A stretch of DNA of 64,000 nt from positions 1-64,000 of the forward strand of contig CAZWCE010000012.1 in assembly GCA_964632505.1 (NCBI GenBank), in the 5' to 3' direction. Every line of letters begins with the position of its first letter. The stretch's first letter is position 1. The stretch comes from CAZWCE01 sp964632505. GTDB lineage: Bacteria; Planctomycetota; Planctomycetia; Pirellulales; Thermoguttaceae. The notes beneath the pieces are model-generated. The model did not search any database, was not told where the DNA came from, and worked only from the letters and a program-made list of their open reading frames with translations. The position numbers were made by a program, and so were the translations under genes. Of this stretch, positions 51,979 to 60,543 are shown one piece after another.

Positions 51979-53880
51979 TTATTCCGATTTCTCCTCTTCT
52001 TCTTCTGCGTTCTCCTTTTCGTCGTCGGTCGCCTCCGGCGCGGTTGAGTCGTCGGTGCTTTCCGATTCCGAGGTTTTCTCCGTTTCTGAAGTTTCCGACG
52101 CGGCTTCAGGTGCTTTGAAGAGGGGCCCGCTTTCGCCTACACCGCCCTTGAGCGATTCCGGCGACACGGCGGATCCTGAAGAAGACTTGGCCTCTTGAGT
52201 TTCCTCTTCCGGGGTTTCCTCTTCCTCAGCCCATTCCGCCCGTTTGCGAGAGAGACCGATCTTACGTTCGTCGGGATCGACACGAAGGATTTTGACCTCG
52301 ATTTCTTCGCCGACATTGACGATGTCCTCGGGATTATCGACTTTGTGATCGGCCAATTCCGAGATATGGAGCAGGCCTTCCAGGTCCTTTTCCAGGCTGA
52401 TGAAAACGCCGAAGTTCGTGATTTTCGTCACTTTTCCGGTAACGATCTGGCCCGCTTCATACTTGCTGGGGATCTCATGGGCCCAGGGATCCTCGGAGAG
52501 TTGCTTCAGGCCCAGTGCGATGCGGCGACGTTCCTTGTCGATCGAGAGCACTTTGCACTCGATCTGCTGGCCCTTGGAGACGATCTCATTCGGGTGCGAG
52601 ATTTTCCGAACCCAGGACATGTCGCTCACGTGGAGCAGGCCGTCGATGCCTTCTTCGATCTCGATGAAGGCGCCGTAATTGGTCAAGTTGCGAACCGTTC
52701 CGGTGATGACGCTTCCGACCGAGTATTTTTCGGTGACGATATCCCAGGGGTTTTCCTGCGTCTGCTTGATGCCGAGGGAGACCTCCTGCTTCTGTTTGTC
52801 GATCTTCAAGATCACCACTTCGATTTCGTCGCCGACCGAGACCATTTCTCCGGGGTGGCTGATCCGTTTGGTCCAGGACATTTCGCTGATATGCACCAGC
52901 CCCTCGATCCCTTCCTCGAGTTTGACGAAGGCACCGTAGGTCATCACGTTCACCACGACCCCGGATGCACGAGAGCCGATGGGGTATTTTTCCTCGATGT
53001 TTTCCCACGGACTGGGGGTTTTCTGCTTCAGTCCCAGAGAAATCTTTTCCCGTTCGCGGTCGATGCTGAGGATCATCACCTCGATTTCGTCGTCGATGGA
53101 GACCACTTCGGAGGGGTGATTGATGCGTCCCCAGCTCATATCGGTGATGTGCAGGAGGCCGTCGATGCCTCCGAGGTCGATAAACGCACCGAAATCGGCG
53201 ATGTTCTTGATGATGCCCTTGCGGATTTGACCTTCTTCGAGTTCCGCCATGAGTTGGGCTTTTTTCTCGGCGCGTTCCGCCTCAATCAGGGCGCGACGAC
53301 TGACGACGATATTTCGGCGGGCTTCGTCGATCTTCAGCACCACGCACTGGATCGTTTTCCCGATGAATTCGCCGATATCGCTGGGGCGTCGGATATCGAC
53401 CTGGCTGGCCGGGAGGAAGACGTGCACGCCGATGTCGACCAGCAGCCCTCCCTTGATCTTCCGCGTGACGGTGCCGGTGACGACGTCCCCTTCGTTGACC
53501 GTTTCCATCATCTTGACCCAGGCCTCGATCTTCGCGGCCTTGCGCTTGCTCAAGATGATCATTCCGCGGTTGTCGGTAGAGGCCATTTCGTCTTCCAGGT
53601 CCTCGATCAAGACCTTGACCTCTTCGCCCGGCTCCGGCTTTTCTTCGCTCTCTTCCCATTCCGAAAGGGGAATGAGGCCTTCGCTTTTGTATCCGACATC
53701 GACGACCACGAAATCGCCTTCAATGCGAACGACCTTTCCCTCGACGATCTCGTTGACCGAGATTTCGTCGCCTCCCCACTCGATCTCTTCGGTGCTGGCG
53801 CCCTGCAGGGCCGCTTCCAGTTCCTGTTCCCAATCTGCCTCGTTTAAATCCAGACCACGAATAAGGTTACGATTGACCAC
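51979..53880 (-). CDS. rpsA: 30S ribosomal protein S1
   Basis: 633 residues with six S1 RNA-binding domains: SVNEIVEGKVV, NEGDVVTGTVT, EEGQIRKGIIK, PIGSRASGVVV, SVGSVITGTVR and EAGQIVTGKVT. The last four are followed by GL(L/V)H(I/V)S or GLLHIT type strands. The C-terminal 80 residues are acidic, Ser/Glu-rich low complexity. It helps mRNA binding to the 30S subunit. The start is read as GTG 53880 (VNRNLIRGLDLNEAD), with AGGGA 9 nt upstream. The frame stays open to 54246, but that Arg/Ser-rich part is unlike S1. The leader is long and has a hairpin (54051-54082), which may serve autoregulation. Confidence 0.93.
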   Translation of the reverse strand: MVNRNLIRGLDLNEADWEQELEAALQGASTEEIEWGGDEISVNEIVEGKVVRIEGDFVVVDVGYKSEGLIPLSEWEESEEKPEPGEEVKVLIEDLEDEMASTDNRGMIILSKRKAAKIEAWVKMMETVNEGDVVTGTVTRKIKGGLLVDIGVHVFLPASQVDIRRPSDIGEFIGKTIQCVVLKIDEARRNIVVSRRALIEAERAEKKAQLMAELEEGQIRKGIIKNIADFGAFIDLGGIDGLLHITDMSWGRINHPSEVVSIDDEIEVMILSIDREREKISLGLKQKTPSPWENIEEKYPIGSRASGVVVNVMTYGAFVKLEEGIEGLVHISEMSWTKRISHPGEMVSVGDEIEVVILKIDKQKQEVSLGIKQTQENPWDIVTEKYSVGSVITGTVRNLTNYGAFIEIEEGIDGLLHVSDMSWVRKISHPNEIVSKGQQIECKVLSIDKERRRIALGLKQLSEDPWAHEIPSKYEAGQIVTGKVTKITNFGVFISLEKDLEGLLHISELADHKVDNPEDIVNVGEEIEVKILRVDPDERKIGLSRKRAEWAEEEETPEEETQEAKSSSGSAVSPESLKGGVGESGPLFKAPEAASETSETEKTSESESTDDSTAPEATDDEKENAEEEEEKSE

Positions 53881-54050
53881 AACAAAAATCCCTGATTGAA
53901 ATGAAGTTCGTTGATCGAATCGGAAAGGGGACGACCTGGATGACGCGGGCCGACGAATTCGGGGGCCACGCCGGCACAGACCCATCAAGGCTTCCACTCT
54001 TTGGAGGGGCGATGACGGTGCCTCTTTCTCCACTGATGGATGCAGGCGGA

Positions 54051-54082
54051 GCAAAAAGCATCGCGTGAATGCGATGTTTTGC
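54051..54082. terminator. Hairpin in the S1 leader
   Basis: GCAAAA-A-GCATCGC pairs with GCGATGTTTTGC around a GTGAAT loop. It has A- and T-rich outer arms on both strands, so it may be a bidirectional terminator or an S1 leader element. It lies 170 nt before the S1 start and 390 nt after the PlsC stop. Confidence 0.5.
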
Positions 54083-54328
54083 CGACTTCCGATTCTCCGA
54101 AAAAAACAACGGTTGCTTGAGTCCCGTCCTCCCACCGCGGGAGAACCACCGGAGGGTGTCTCAAGAAAAAGATTCCAGACAGAGGAACCGGCGAAATCCC
54201 GGCACCGGATCGATGTGAGAGCATCTCGGAAATGCAAACACATCATTCGCGGTCGCGGGATGCTTGATCCCCTGCCCGAAAAGTATCCAATCGCGTCTCA
54301 TGCCGACAACTCGTTGGAAACAGATTAT

Positions 54329-54355
54329 TTTATAAGGGCAGCCGATCCCAGACAA
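54329..54355 (-). promoter_or_regulatory. Candidate S1 promoter
   Basis: Minus-strand TTGTCT (54350-54355), 15 bp, TATAAA (54329-54334). This would produce a leader of about 440 nt that includes the 54051-54082 hairpin. Confidence 0.3.
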
Positions 54356-54472
54356 TCGGGGGATTACGGATTTCCCGAGAAAACTGCGGTTTTTTTGTGA
54401 AAAACGGCTCATCGGGGAAAGTGGTCGGGAGATCGTGACCTCGGGGGTTGGCTTTCGGCGGATTCCCGCCTC

Positions 54473-55165
54473 TCAGCGCCGCCCGTCGATCTCCTCGAAC
54501 AGTTCCCGAACTCGTTGTTCGACCAGGTCCTGCAATTCCTTTTGCCCGTGTTGCTTCACCTCTTCCGGTGTGATGGGAGGGCCGTATTTGACACGGATTT
54601 TCACGGGCCGGAATAAAAAGGGGTATTTTCTCGTTCGCGGCCAAGCCTGGAAGGCGCCGCTGACGGCTGCCGGAACGATGGCGGCCTTCCCTCGATAGGC
54701 GAGCGTCAAAAAGCCGGGTTTGAAAGGCTGAATCGTTCCGTCGAAGGTTCTCGATCCTTCCGGAAAGATGAGAATGCCCTTGCCCTCTTTCAAGCGGCGA
54801 AGTGTTTGCTTGATGCCGTCCACCCCGAGCCCTTCCTGATTCAGGGGGATGGCATCGTAGGACCGGATCAGCCAGCGAAAAGGGGCCGAGCGGAAGAGGG
54901 TTTTTCGGGCCAAAAACGACATTTGCCGGGGCACACCGGTGCCGACGACCGGGGGATCGAAGTGACTCTGATGGTTGGACACCATCAGGAAAGCGCCCTC
55001 GGAGGGGATGTTTTCACGTCCCTCGTACTTGATGCGGTAGCGAACGATTAAGAAGGTCCATATCAACAAGCGGGAGAAATGATACCAGAGGCGACCGTAC
55101 CAAGAACGTTCTGCGACGGCGCGTTTCGGCGCACTTTTGGGGGAAGATTCATCGTTTATTGGCAT
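54473..55165 (-). CDS. 1-acyl-sn-glycerol-3-phosphate acyltransferase (PlsC family)
   Basis: 230 residues. One membrane segment (about 35-52: LLIWTFLIVRYRIKY), the catalytic NHQSHFDPP (HX4D) motif, and FPEGSRT as the phosphate-binding motif. It transfers an acyl group from acyl-ACP or acyl-CoA to lysophosphatidate at the inner membrane. ATG 55165 gives the compact N-terminus. The frame is open to 55321 but overlaps the end of the prephenate-dehydratase-like gene, so the shorter start is used. Confidence 0.88.
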   Translation of the reverse strand: MPINDESSPKSAPKRAVAERSWYGRLWYHFSRLLIWTFLIVRYRIKYEGRENIPSEGAFLMVSNHQSHFDPPVVGTGVPRQMSFLARKTLFRSAPFRWLIRSYDAIPLNQEGLGVDGIKQTLRRLKEGKGILIFPEGSRTFDGTIQPFKPGFLTLAYRGKAAIVPAAVSGAFQAWPRTRKYPFLFRPVKIRVKYGPPITPEEVKQHGQKELQDLVEQRVRELFEEIDGRR

Positions 55166-55256
55166 GGTATACGTTTCCGGAGTTGTGTCCCTGACCGGCC
55201 AACGCGTGGCGGGGTTTTCTCTTCGAAAGGTCTGTTTCGAAACGTTCAAACGGTCT

Positions 55257-56165
55257 TCAAAGTGGGGTTTTCCTATGCGTCGCCTGCGCGAAAAGAGGGT
55301 ATTCCCCGAGAATCCGCACACACCGTCCTTTCCCAGTGGTTCCCGAGAGTCGGAGATTCAAGCTGTCCATGCAGTGACGGAATTCCGGGCTGTCGGTGCG
55401 GGAAGCCATCTCGAGGTAGAACATTTGAGGATCGAAGTCACTACGGATATCGGCAAGAGCCGGGCGGGAATGGATTTTCAAAAGATTGATTCCGAAGAAG
55501 GCGATTTGCCCCAGGATATCGGCCAGAAGCCCGACACGATCGACCAAAGGCATGATCGCCACCATCGTGCGGAAACACGGGGTCAGCCGTCCCAATTCGA
55601 CCGGCGTGGCGGAAACCAATAAGAATTCGGTGTAGTTACGGCGCCCATGTTGGACGTTGCCGATGTCTTCGGCGAGGATCTCGAGACCATTTTCTCGAAG
55701 CGCTTCGAGACGAGCGATCGCCAGCCCTTCGCCGCTCTCTCGTACCTTTTCGGCGGCGGCCGACGTGCTGTTGACTTCGACCTTCGTGATGGAAGGGTGA
55801 TTCTCGGTCAGGTAGTCGGAGCACTGGGTCAATCCTTTCGGATGGGAATAGACCACTTGCCGATCGTTCGAATCCGGTGCTGCGCCCAAGGCAAAGCGGA
55901 TGAGGATTTGTTGGGCGGCGACGACCTGAAGATCATGCTCGGTGATCAAGTCGATCGATTCCTGGACCAGCCCTTCCAATAGATTGTAATAAGGAACCAC
56001 GGCAAGCGTATTGCCGGAGGTGTCGGAAGAAACACCGCGGATCGCTTCCTCGACGGAAGCTCGGGGACAAGGGCGGTAATCGTCTCCCAGCAGCCCCCCG
56101 AGATACTTCGTTGCCTGTTCGGTGAAGGTTCCCGGCGGACCGAGGAAATGGATTTCTTTTGACAT
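55257..56165 (-). CDS. Prephenate-dehydratase-like protein with ACT domain, diverged motifs
   Basis: 302 residues. It opens with IHFLGPPGTFTEQATKYL and has NSTSAAAEKV, then a C-terminal ACT domain (VGLLADILGQIAFFGINLLKI), so the fold is PheA-like. Two hallmark motifs differ. The usual VPIENSxxG reads VPYYNLLEG, and the catalytic TRF reads TEF (RRNYTEFLLVS). The ACT ESRP motif reads HSRP. The Thr is retained. It may still make phenylpyruvate, or it may be a paralogue with another reaction or a regulatory role. ATG 56165 has no clear ribosome site. It is separated from PlsC by 91 bp on the same strand. Confidence 0.75.
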   Translation of the reverse strand: MSKEIHFLGPPGTFTEQATKYLGGLLGDDYRPCPRASVEEAIRGVSSDTSGNTLAVVPYYNLLEGLVQESIDLITEHDLQVVAAQQILIRFALGAAPDSNDRQVVYSHPKGLTQCSDYLTENHPSITKVEVNSTSAAAEKVRESGEGLAIARLEALRENGLEILAEDIGNVQHGRRNYTEFLLVSATPVELGRLTPCFRTMVAIMPLVDRVGLLADILGQIAFFGINLLKIHSRPALADIRSDFDPQMFYLEMASRTDSPEFRHCMDSLNLRLSGTTGKGRCVRILGEYPLFAQATHRKTPL

Positions 56166-56369
56166 GATGGTGATCGTTGAGATTGTTCCGACGGTTGCCG
56201 TGGGAAAGGAGGTTTCGGGAAAGTGCCGTCTCAAAAACGTGAGAAGGAGATCCGTCCACCGAAATGGGCGAAGGACGCTGAACGCCTGCGTCGATCCGTC
56301 GATTGGCAGGGTGGTTCGACGATATTGTACTGATTGGATATCCACCCTTCAATGGGGAGCCGCGCGCAA

Positions 56370-56424
56370 GAAAAAACGATTCTATCTCCAGAGCCGCTAC
56401 CGACGGTGGAAAATAGAATCGTTT
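56370..56424 (-). terminator. Terminator of the lipoprotein gene
   Basis: AACGATTCTAT (56375-56385) pairs with ATAGAATCGTT (56413-56423) around a GC-rich loop. On the minus strand a T6 run follows. It lies 53 nt after the stop at 56477. Confidence 0.85.
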
Positions 56425-56476
56425 GGTGAGGTTTCATTCCGCACGGGTCCGCCATTGGAGGACAGACGGATCGGCG

Positions 56477-56875
56477 TCATTTCTCCAGTTCGAAATTGAT
56501 CGTGTTTTCGCCGCCTTCGACCGTTGCGGTCAATTCGGTCTGCCTGCGGTCGCTGTATTTCGGGGGCAGACGGTAGGGTTCGCCGCTGTCGCCGTCGAGT
56601 TCGGCGCCGGCGATGGTCACCCGATAGTCTCCAATCGGGGCGCCCACGTTCCCGCGACCGTAAATCAATTTGTATTCTCCCTGCTCGTTGGTGAAACCGA
56701 TCGCATCGGTGCCCATCTCGGCGTCGACGGGAATGAACGTCACTTCCAGATCGGAAACCGGCTCACCATCTACCGTCACTTTTCCCGTTACGGTTCCCAG
56801 CTTTTCTCCGCACCCGCTCGCTACTAATAAGATACCGGCGACCAGGGCCAACAAAAATGGACAAAACGGTTTCAT
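56477..56875 (-). CDS. Small lipoprotein with carboxypeptidase-regulatory-like domain
   Basis: 132 residues. A lipobox LVASGCG (Cys about 22) follows a hydrophobic signal, so the protein is lipid-anchored. The mature part is one beta-sandwich: TVTGKVTVDGEPVSDLEVTFIP, FTNEQGEYKLIY, GDYRVTI. Such proteins are usually encoded beside DUF1559 genes in planctomycetes, as here. The exact role is unknown; a cell-surface role is likely. ATG 56875 follows AAAGGATAA. A strong terminator (56914-56951) separates it from the DUF1559 gene upstream, so its level may be set separately. Confidence 0.85.
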   Translation of the reverse strand: MKPFCPFLLALVAGILLVASGCGEKLGTVTGKVTVDGEPVSDLEVTFIPVDAEMGTDAIGFTNEQGEYKLIYGRGNVGAPIGDYRVTIAGAELDGDSGEPYRLPPKYSDRRQTELTATVEGGENTINFELEK

Positions 56876-56913
56876 TATTTTTATCCTTTGGTTTGAGTGA
56901 ATAAATTGGTTCA

Positions 56914-56951
56914 GAAAAAAGGCCGGCGAGCGAGGCTTTCACTCGTCGGCC
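56914..56951 (-). terminator. Terminator between DUF1559 and lipoprotein genes
   Basis: GGCCGGCGAG (56921-56930) pairs with CTCGTCGGCC (56942-56951), with one mismatch. On the minus strand a T6 run follows. It lies about 60 nt after the DUF1559 stop (57012) and about 40 nt before the lipoprotein start. Confidence 0.85.
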
Positions 56952-57011
56952 GGTCATCATGGCAACTCATCGGGGCTTGGCCCCGATATCTTCGAAAGAC
57001 CTCCGCAGAGA

Positions 57012-57926
57012 TCACTCAAAAGTGAATGACATTTTGTCGGCACGAAGCGACAGGGGCTGGACGACTTCGTTTTTGTTGGTCGTTTCGGGCAGGAATCGGA
57101 CCGAACCGTCGCACAGGGCGATGTTCAGCCCCCCGGGGTGAAGGCTGGAGCAGCCTTTTCCGAGGTTTTCGGGGCTCCCGGCGGCTTTGTAATCGAAGTT
57201 GAGATTGAAGGCCATGCGGGCCAGGGTCCGCAGGGTGTCGCGGTTGCCGTAGGAACTGTTTCTCCCAACTCCTGCCCAAACAGCCGCCTTGAAGGAGTCG
57301 CCGCCGGTGGCGGGACCGCCATCGCGTTCGCCGATCATCATCGTGTTCGACGTCCCGTCGACGCAATGCTTCATGCTCAGCCAGCTATTGCCGAAAAACA
57401 TGCCGCCGGAATCGTTCGTCCGGGTCGGGCGTCCCCCGAAACCGCAACAAGCGACGTAGTTCGAGGTCGAAAGGTCGAAATAATCGTTCCTTCCGAATTG
57501 ACAAAGATTGTTCAGAGGATTTGTCACATCGGTCGGACATCGGAAGGTGCCCATGATCGTTTGCAGAAGACGCTTGTCTTCATCGGTCGCGTCGCTTCTG
57601 TAGCGATCCCGAAGCGGGATGACGCCGGGATTGAGTTGTTCCATGTAGGCGGTTTGCTCGATGTAGGGCATCAGGGCGATCGACCAACCGTAATTCGGTT
57701 GCCCACCGCCGTACCGATAAGTGAAACCGGCCGGGAACGTCTTGTTCGTGTCGTGATAGTTGTGCACCGCCAGCGCGAGTTGTTTCAAGTGGTTGGTGCA
57801 CTGCATGCGCCGGGCCGCTTCCCGAGCCGCCTGGACGGCCGGCAGCAACAGAGCGATCAGGATTCCGATGATCGCGATGACCACCAGCAATTCCACCAGA
57901 GTAAAGCCTCTTCGTGTACGTTTCAT
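57012..57926 (-). CDS. DUF1559 family protein with prepilin-like N-terminus
   Basis: 304 residues. The N-terminus RRGFTLVELLVVIAIIGILIALLLPA is a type IV pilin-like methylation signal and helix. Next is a long DUF1559 domain (LKQLALAVHNYHDTNKTFPAGF) and the C-terminal SSLHPGGLNIALCDGSVRFL (H-X9-DG motif). DUF1559 is expanded in planctomycetes; these proteins are believed to be pseudopilin-like surface components. It would need a prepilin peptidase for maturation. ATG 57926 has GGGAG about 10 nt upstream; an upstream in-frame start (58010) adds residues before the signal. Confidence 0.93.
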   Translation of the reverse strand: MKRTRRGFTLVELLVVIAIIGILIALLLPAVQAAREAARRMQCTNHLKQLALAVHNYHDTNKTFPAGFTYRYGGGQPNYGWSIALMPYIEQTAYMEQLNPGVIPLRDRYRSDATDEDKRLLQTIMGTFRCPTDVTNPLNNLCQFGRNDYFDLSTSNYVACCGFGGRPTRTNDSGGMFFGNSWLSMKHCVDGTSNTMMIGERDGGPATGGDSFKAAVWAGVGRNSSYGNRDTLRTLARMAFNLNFDYKAAGSPENLGKGCSSLHPGGLNIALCDGSVRFLPETTNKNEVVQPLSLRADKMSFTFE

Positions 57927-58350
57927 CAAAAGAATCTCCCAATAAAAAATGCCGTAAATAGTAGTTGACTTCCGGCGCCGGGCCGGCTTTAGAAATCTCC
58001 CCCAGGTCAACGATCAACAATGGCATAACCGAAAGGGGGATGACAATTCATTCTTTAATCTTAATAAAATGCTGTCCAAAAAGCAACACTCTCTTAAAAA
58101 AATGAAATGGGTAGCCGAAGGGGCGAAGAAGCCCGAGGAAAGGGAGATCTTCTCAGTCTTTCTGCGAAAAAAGAAGCGTTTTCCGGTGGTGTTTGCGTGC
58201 GCTCAGGGGCATCTGTCGCGTGATGGTTTCGTTTCCCGAACGACGCAATGCTCAAGAATGGGAAACATGAATCCCCTTGTAGAAAGACTCCGCGAGGGAG
58301 CCTGGACGTCACGGAATCGTGAGAGGAGGATGAGCGAAGCGTGTTGGACA
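57927..58350. other. Intergenic region upstream of the DUF1559 gene
   Basis: About 420 bp on the leader side of the DUF1559 gene. Apart from the nested stem-loop at 58351-58433, no gene is supported. Confidence 0.4.
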
Positions 58351-58433
58351 CTTTTCATCGATTGAGAACAAGGCGGTCCTTCGGACCATCCTTAACTTAC
58401 GTACGACGGTTCTCTCGGGAAATCGATGAAAAG
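58351..58433. repeat. Nested inverted repeat / structured element
   Basis: An outer perfect 13-bp stem (CTTTTCATCGATT at 58351-58363 with AATCGATGAAAAG at 58421-58433) encloses GAGAAC/GTTCTC (58364-58369 with 58409-58414) and an inner hairpin (GGTCC-TTC-GGACC with AAGG/CCTT flanks). It starts 24 nt beyond the TadC stop. No target-site duplication is visible. It may be a structured RNA or a terminator, or possibly a small mobile-like element. Confidence 0.6.
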
Positions 58434-58456
58434 CGACCGGTTTTTTCCTTGGCCGA

Positions 58457-59428
58457 CTACTTGTTCTCCATCATCGGGATCATGACATTGAGCATGTCGA
58501 TGATCGCCGGTCCGAGAAGAACGACGAAAATTCCCGGGAAGATGAAGATGATCAGCGGGAAGAGCAGCTTCACGGCGGTCTTGGCGGCCTTTTCTTCGGC
58601 AGCCTGTTTCCGCCGGGTGCGCATGGCGTCGCTTTGCACGCGGAGGGCGGTGGCGACGCTGGAACCGAATTTTTCCGCCTGGATCAACACATTCGCCAGC
58701 GCGCGGAGGTCGGCGACGCCGGTTCGACGTCCGAGATCGCGGAGGACATCGCTTCGGGTTTGCCCCATTTGAGCCTGGAAGTTACTGTAGGCGAATTCGG
58801 AGGCGATGACCGGTGAGGATTCCATCATCTCCTCGGTCACTCGGCGCATCGCTTGATCGAGCCCCAGGCCGGCCTCGACACAGACGACCATCAAATCGAG
58901 AACGTCCGGCAGTCCGAGAAAGATCGCTTCCTGACGCCGTTTGGTGAGGAACCTCAGCGCGATGTCGGGCAGGAAGAAGGCTAATCCTCCCATGGCGGTG
59001 GCCCCGATGAGCGTGGTGGTGGAGAGCGCGCCGGTCAGGGCCGAGACGCCGCCGATGCCGATCACGAAGCCGCCGAGGAGTCCCGCGAATTTCATTCCCA
59101 AAAAGGCGGTTTTCGCGGTGGGAGAACGGAATCCCGCGACGATCAGCTTGTCTTCCAGCTTGAGCGATTCCTCTTCGCTTTTCGGTTGCAACGGCTTTGC
59201 CAAAGCGGGCGCAGCCTTTTCGATCATCTGAGAGACGGCTTTTTTCTTCTTGTCTTTCTTCTTCCCCGACTGGCGGAGCATCGTCAATTCATCGAGACGT
59301 TCGTCCAGATTCTGCCGATTTTTGCCGAAGAGTACATCGAGCAACAACCACCCGAAAGCAGCGAAAAGGATAAACACCACAAACGGCATTATCTTCTGCA
59401 TTTGAAAGGCGATCAGTATGAAAGACAC
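58457..59428 (-). CDS. Type II/IV secretion inner-membrane protein TadC
   Basis: 323 residues with GspF-like segments: an N-terminal membrane helix, a cytoplasmic helical domain (GLPDVLDLMVVCVEAGLGLDQAMRR, FGSSVATALRVQSDAMR) and a C-terminal hydrophobic pair (LLFPLIIFIFPGIFVVLLGPAII). In Tad systems, TadC pairs with TadB as the inner-membrane platform for pilus assembly. The start is GTG: two adjacent GTGs (59431, 59428) follow AGGAGG, and 59428 has the better 7-nt spacing. It is the last gene of the visible cpaE-cpaF-tadB-tadC block. Confidence 0.87.
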   Translation of the reverse strand: MSFILIAFQMQKIMPFVVFILFAAFGWLLLDVLFGKNRQNLDERLDELTMLRQSGKKKDKKKKAVSQMIEKAAPALAKPLQPKSEEESLKLEDKLIVAGFRSPTAKTAFLGMKFAGLLGGFVIGIGGVSALTGALSTTTLIGATAMGGLAFFLPDIALRFLTKRRQEAIFLGLPDVLDLMVVCVEAGLGLDQAMRRVTEEMMESSPVIASEFAYSNFQAQMGQTRSDVLRDLGRRTGVADLRALANVLIQAEKFGSSVATALRVQSDAMRTRRKQAAEEKAAKTAVKLLFPLIIFIFPGIFVVLLGPAIIDMLNVMIPMMENK

Positions 59429-59551
59429 CACGATGCCTCCTGATTCACGAAATGAACGTTATTCGATACCGTCTTCGAATCCCCATGCCGGAACCGTCGC
59501 CGGGCCGTCGCGAAAAGCCCGAAGCGGTTCCGATGAGTCTCCGACATGAGG

Positions 59552-60514
59552 TTAAACTTTGATGGTAATAATCTTCTTGATCGACACGGCGCCGAGCACC
59601 TGCATGATCAAGGCCACGGCGATCATCTTTCTGCCAAGGGGTTCCTCGAACAGTCTCATGACGTAATCGCGATTGAGAAAATACAGCACCGCGAACAATC
59701 CGAAGGGCATCGCCAAGAGCACGATTCCGGAAATACGCCCTTCGCCCGTGAGGGCTTGGATGGCGCCCCAGATCTTGAACCGTTCACGAATCAGCTCGCC
59801 GATATTATCGAGAATTTCCGCCAGATCACCACCGGTCTGCCGCTGCAGGATCACCGCGGTGGCGAAGAATTTCAGGTCGAGATTCGGGACGCGATCGGTC
59901 ATCGATTCCAAAGTCTCCTCGAGGGGACAACCCAGGTTCTGTTCCTCGAAGGCGCGACCGAATTCCTTCGCGATGGGGCCGTCCATCTCCTTGGCCACCA
60001 TGTTGAAACCATAGGGCAGGCTTTGTCCGCTCCGCAGCGCCCGCGCGATCAATTCCAGCGCTTCGGGAAGCTGTCCCTCGAACTGTTTCATTCGACGCTT
60101 CCGTCGAAAGGACAACCAAAAAATCGGAAAGAACGCGCCCAGGATACCCAGAGGCGGGAGAATATAGCCGGGAAATGAAAAAAGGACTCCCACGCCGATG
60201 CAACCGCCGCTGAAGACGGCACTGAGCATCAAAACTTTTTGAACCGTGACACTGGTGTCCGACTGTTCGATCAATCGATTGAGATTCAAGAACCGGTTGA
60301 GCAGTTCCTCGAAGAAATTCTCGTTCGATTCCAGGGGGCGCGAGAGGACATCCGGGTGGTCGGTCCCTTTGCCTTTTTTGGACTTTTTCTGAGAGACCGA
60401 TCCCAGTCGTTCTTCCATCAGCGCCCCTTCGTCTTTTTGAAGGGCCGAGCCGACGGCCATGATGAGAGAGAAGACTCCCACGAAAGCGATGGCAATAACG
60501 ATCCACATAGTCAT
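59552..60514 (-). CDS. Type II/IV secretion inner-membrane protein TadB
   Basis: 320 residues. GspF-like: N-terminal membrane helix, a helical cytoplasmic part with GQLPEALELIARALRSGQSLPYGFNMVAKEM, QTGGDLAEILDNIGELIRERFK, and C-terminal helices (ISGIVLLAMPFGLFAVLYFL, IAVALIMQVLGAVSI). It acts with TadC and the CpaF ATPase to assemble Flp/Tad pili. ATG 60514 has GGAG about 8 nt upstream. It follows cpaF by 29 bp and precedes tadC by 123 bp. Confidence 0.9.
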   Translation of the reverse strand: MTMWIVIAIAFVGVFSLIMAVGSALQKDEGALMEERLGSVSQKKSKKGKGTDHPDVLSRPLESNENFFEELLNRFLNLNRLIEQSDTSVTVQKVLMLSAVFSGGCIGVGVLFSFPGYILPPLGILGAFFPIFWLSFRRKRRMKQFEGQLPEALELIARALRSGQSLPYGFNMVAKEMDGPIAKEFGRAFEEQNLGCPLEETLESMTDRVPNLDLKFFATAVILQRQTGGDLAEILDNIGELIRERFKIWGAIQALTGEGRISGIVLLAMPFGLFAVLYFLNRDYVMRLFEEPLGRKMIAVALIMQVLGAVSIKKIITIKV

Positions 60515-60543
60515 GGTTTAGGCTCCGGTTGCTCCGATAGACC

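Noticed and set aside
52195..53847. 550-residue frame opposite ribosomal protein S1
   Set aside because: It mirrors the repeated S1 domains on the other strand, so its repeats are a by-product.
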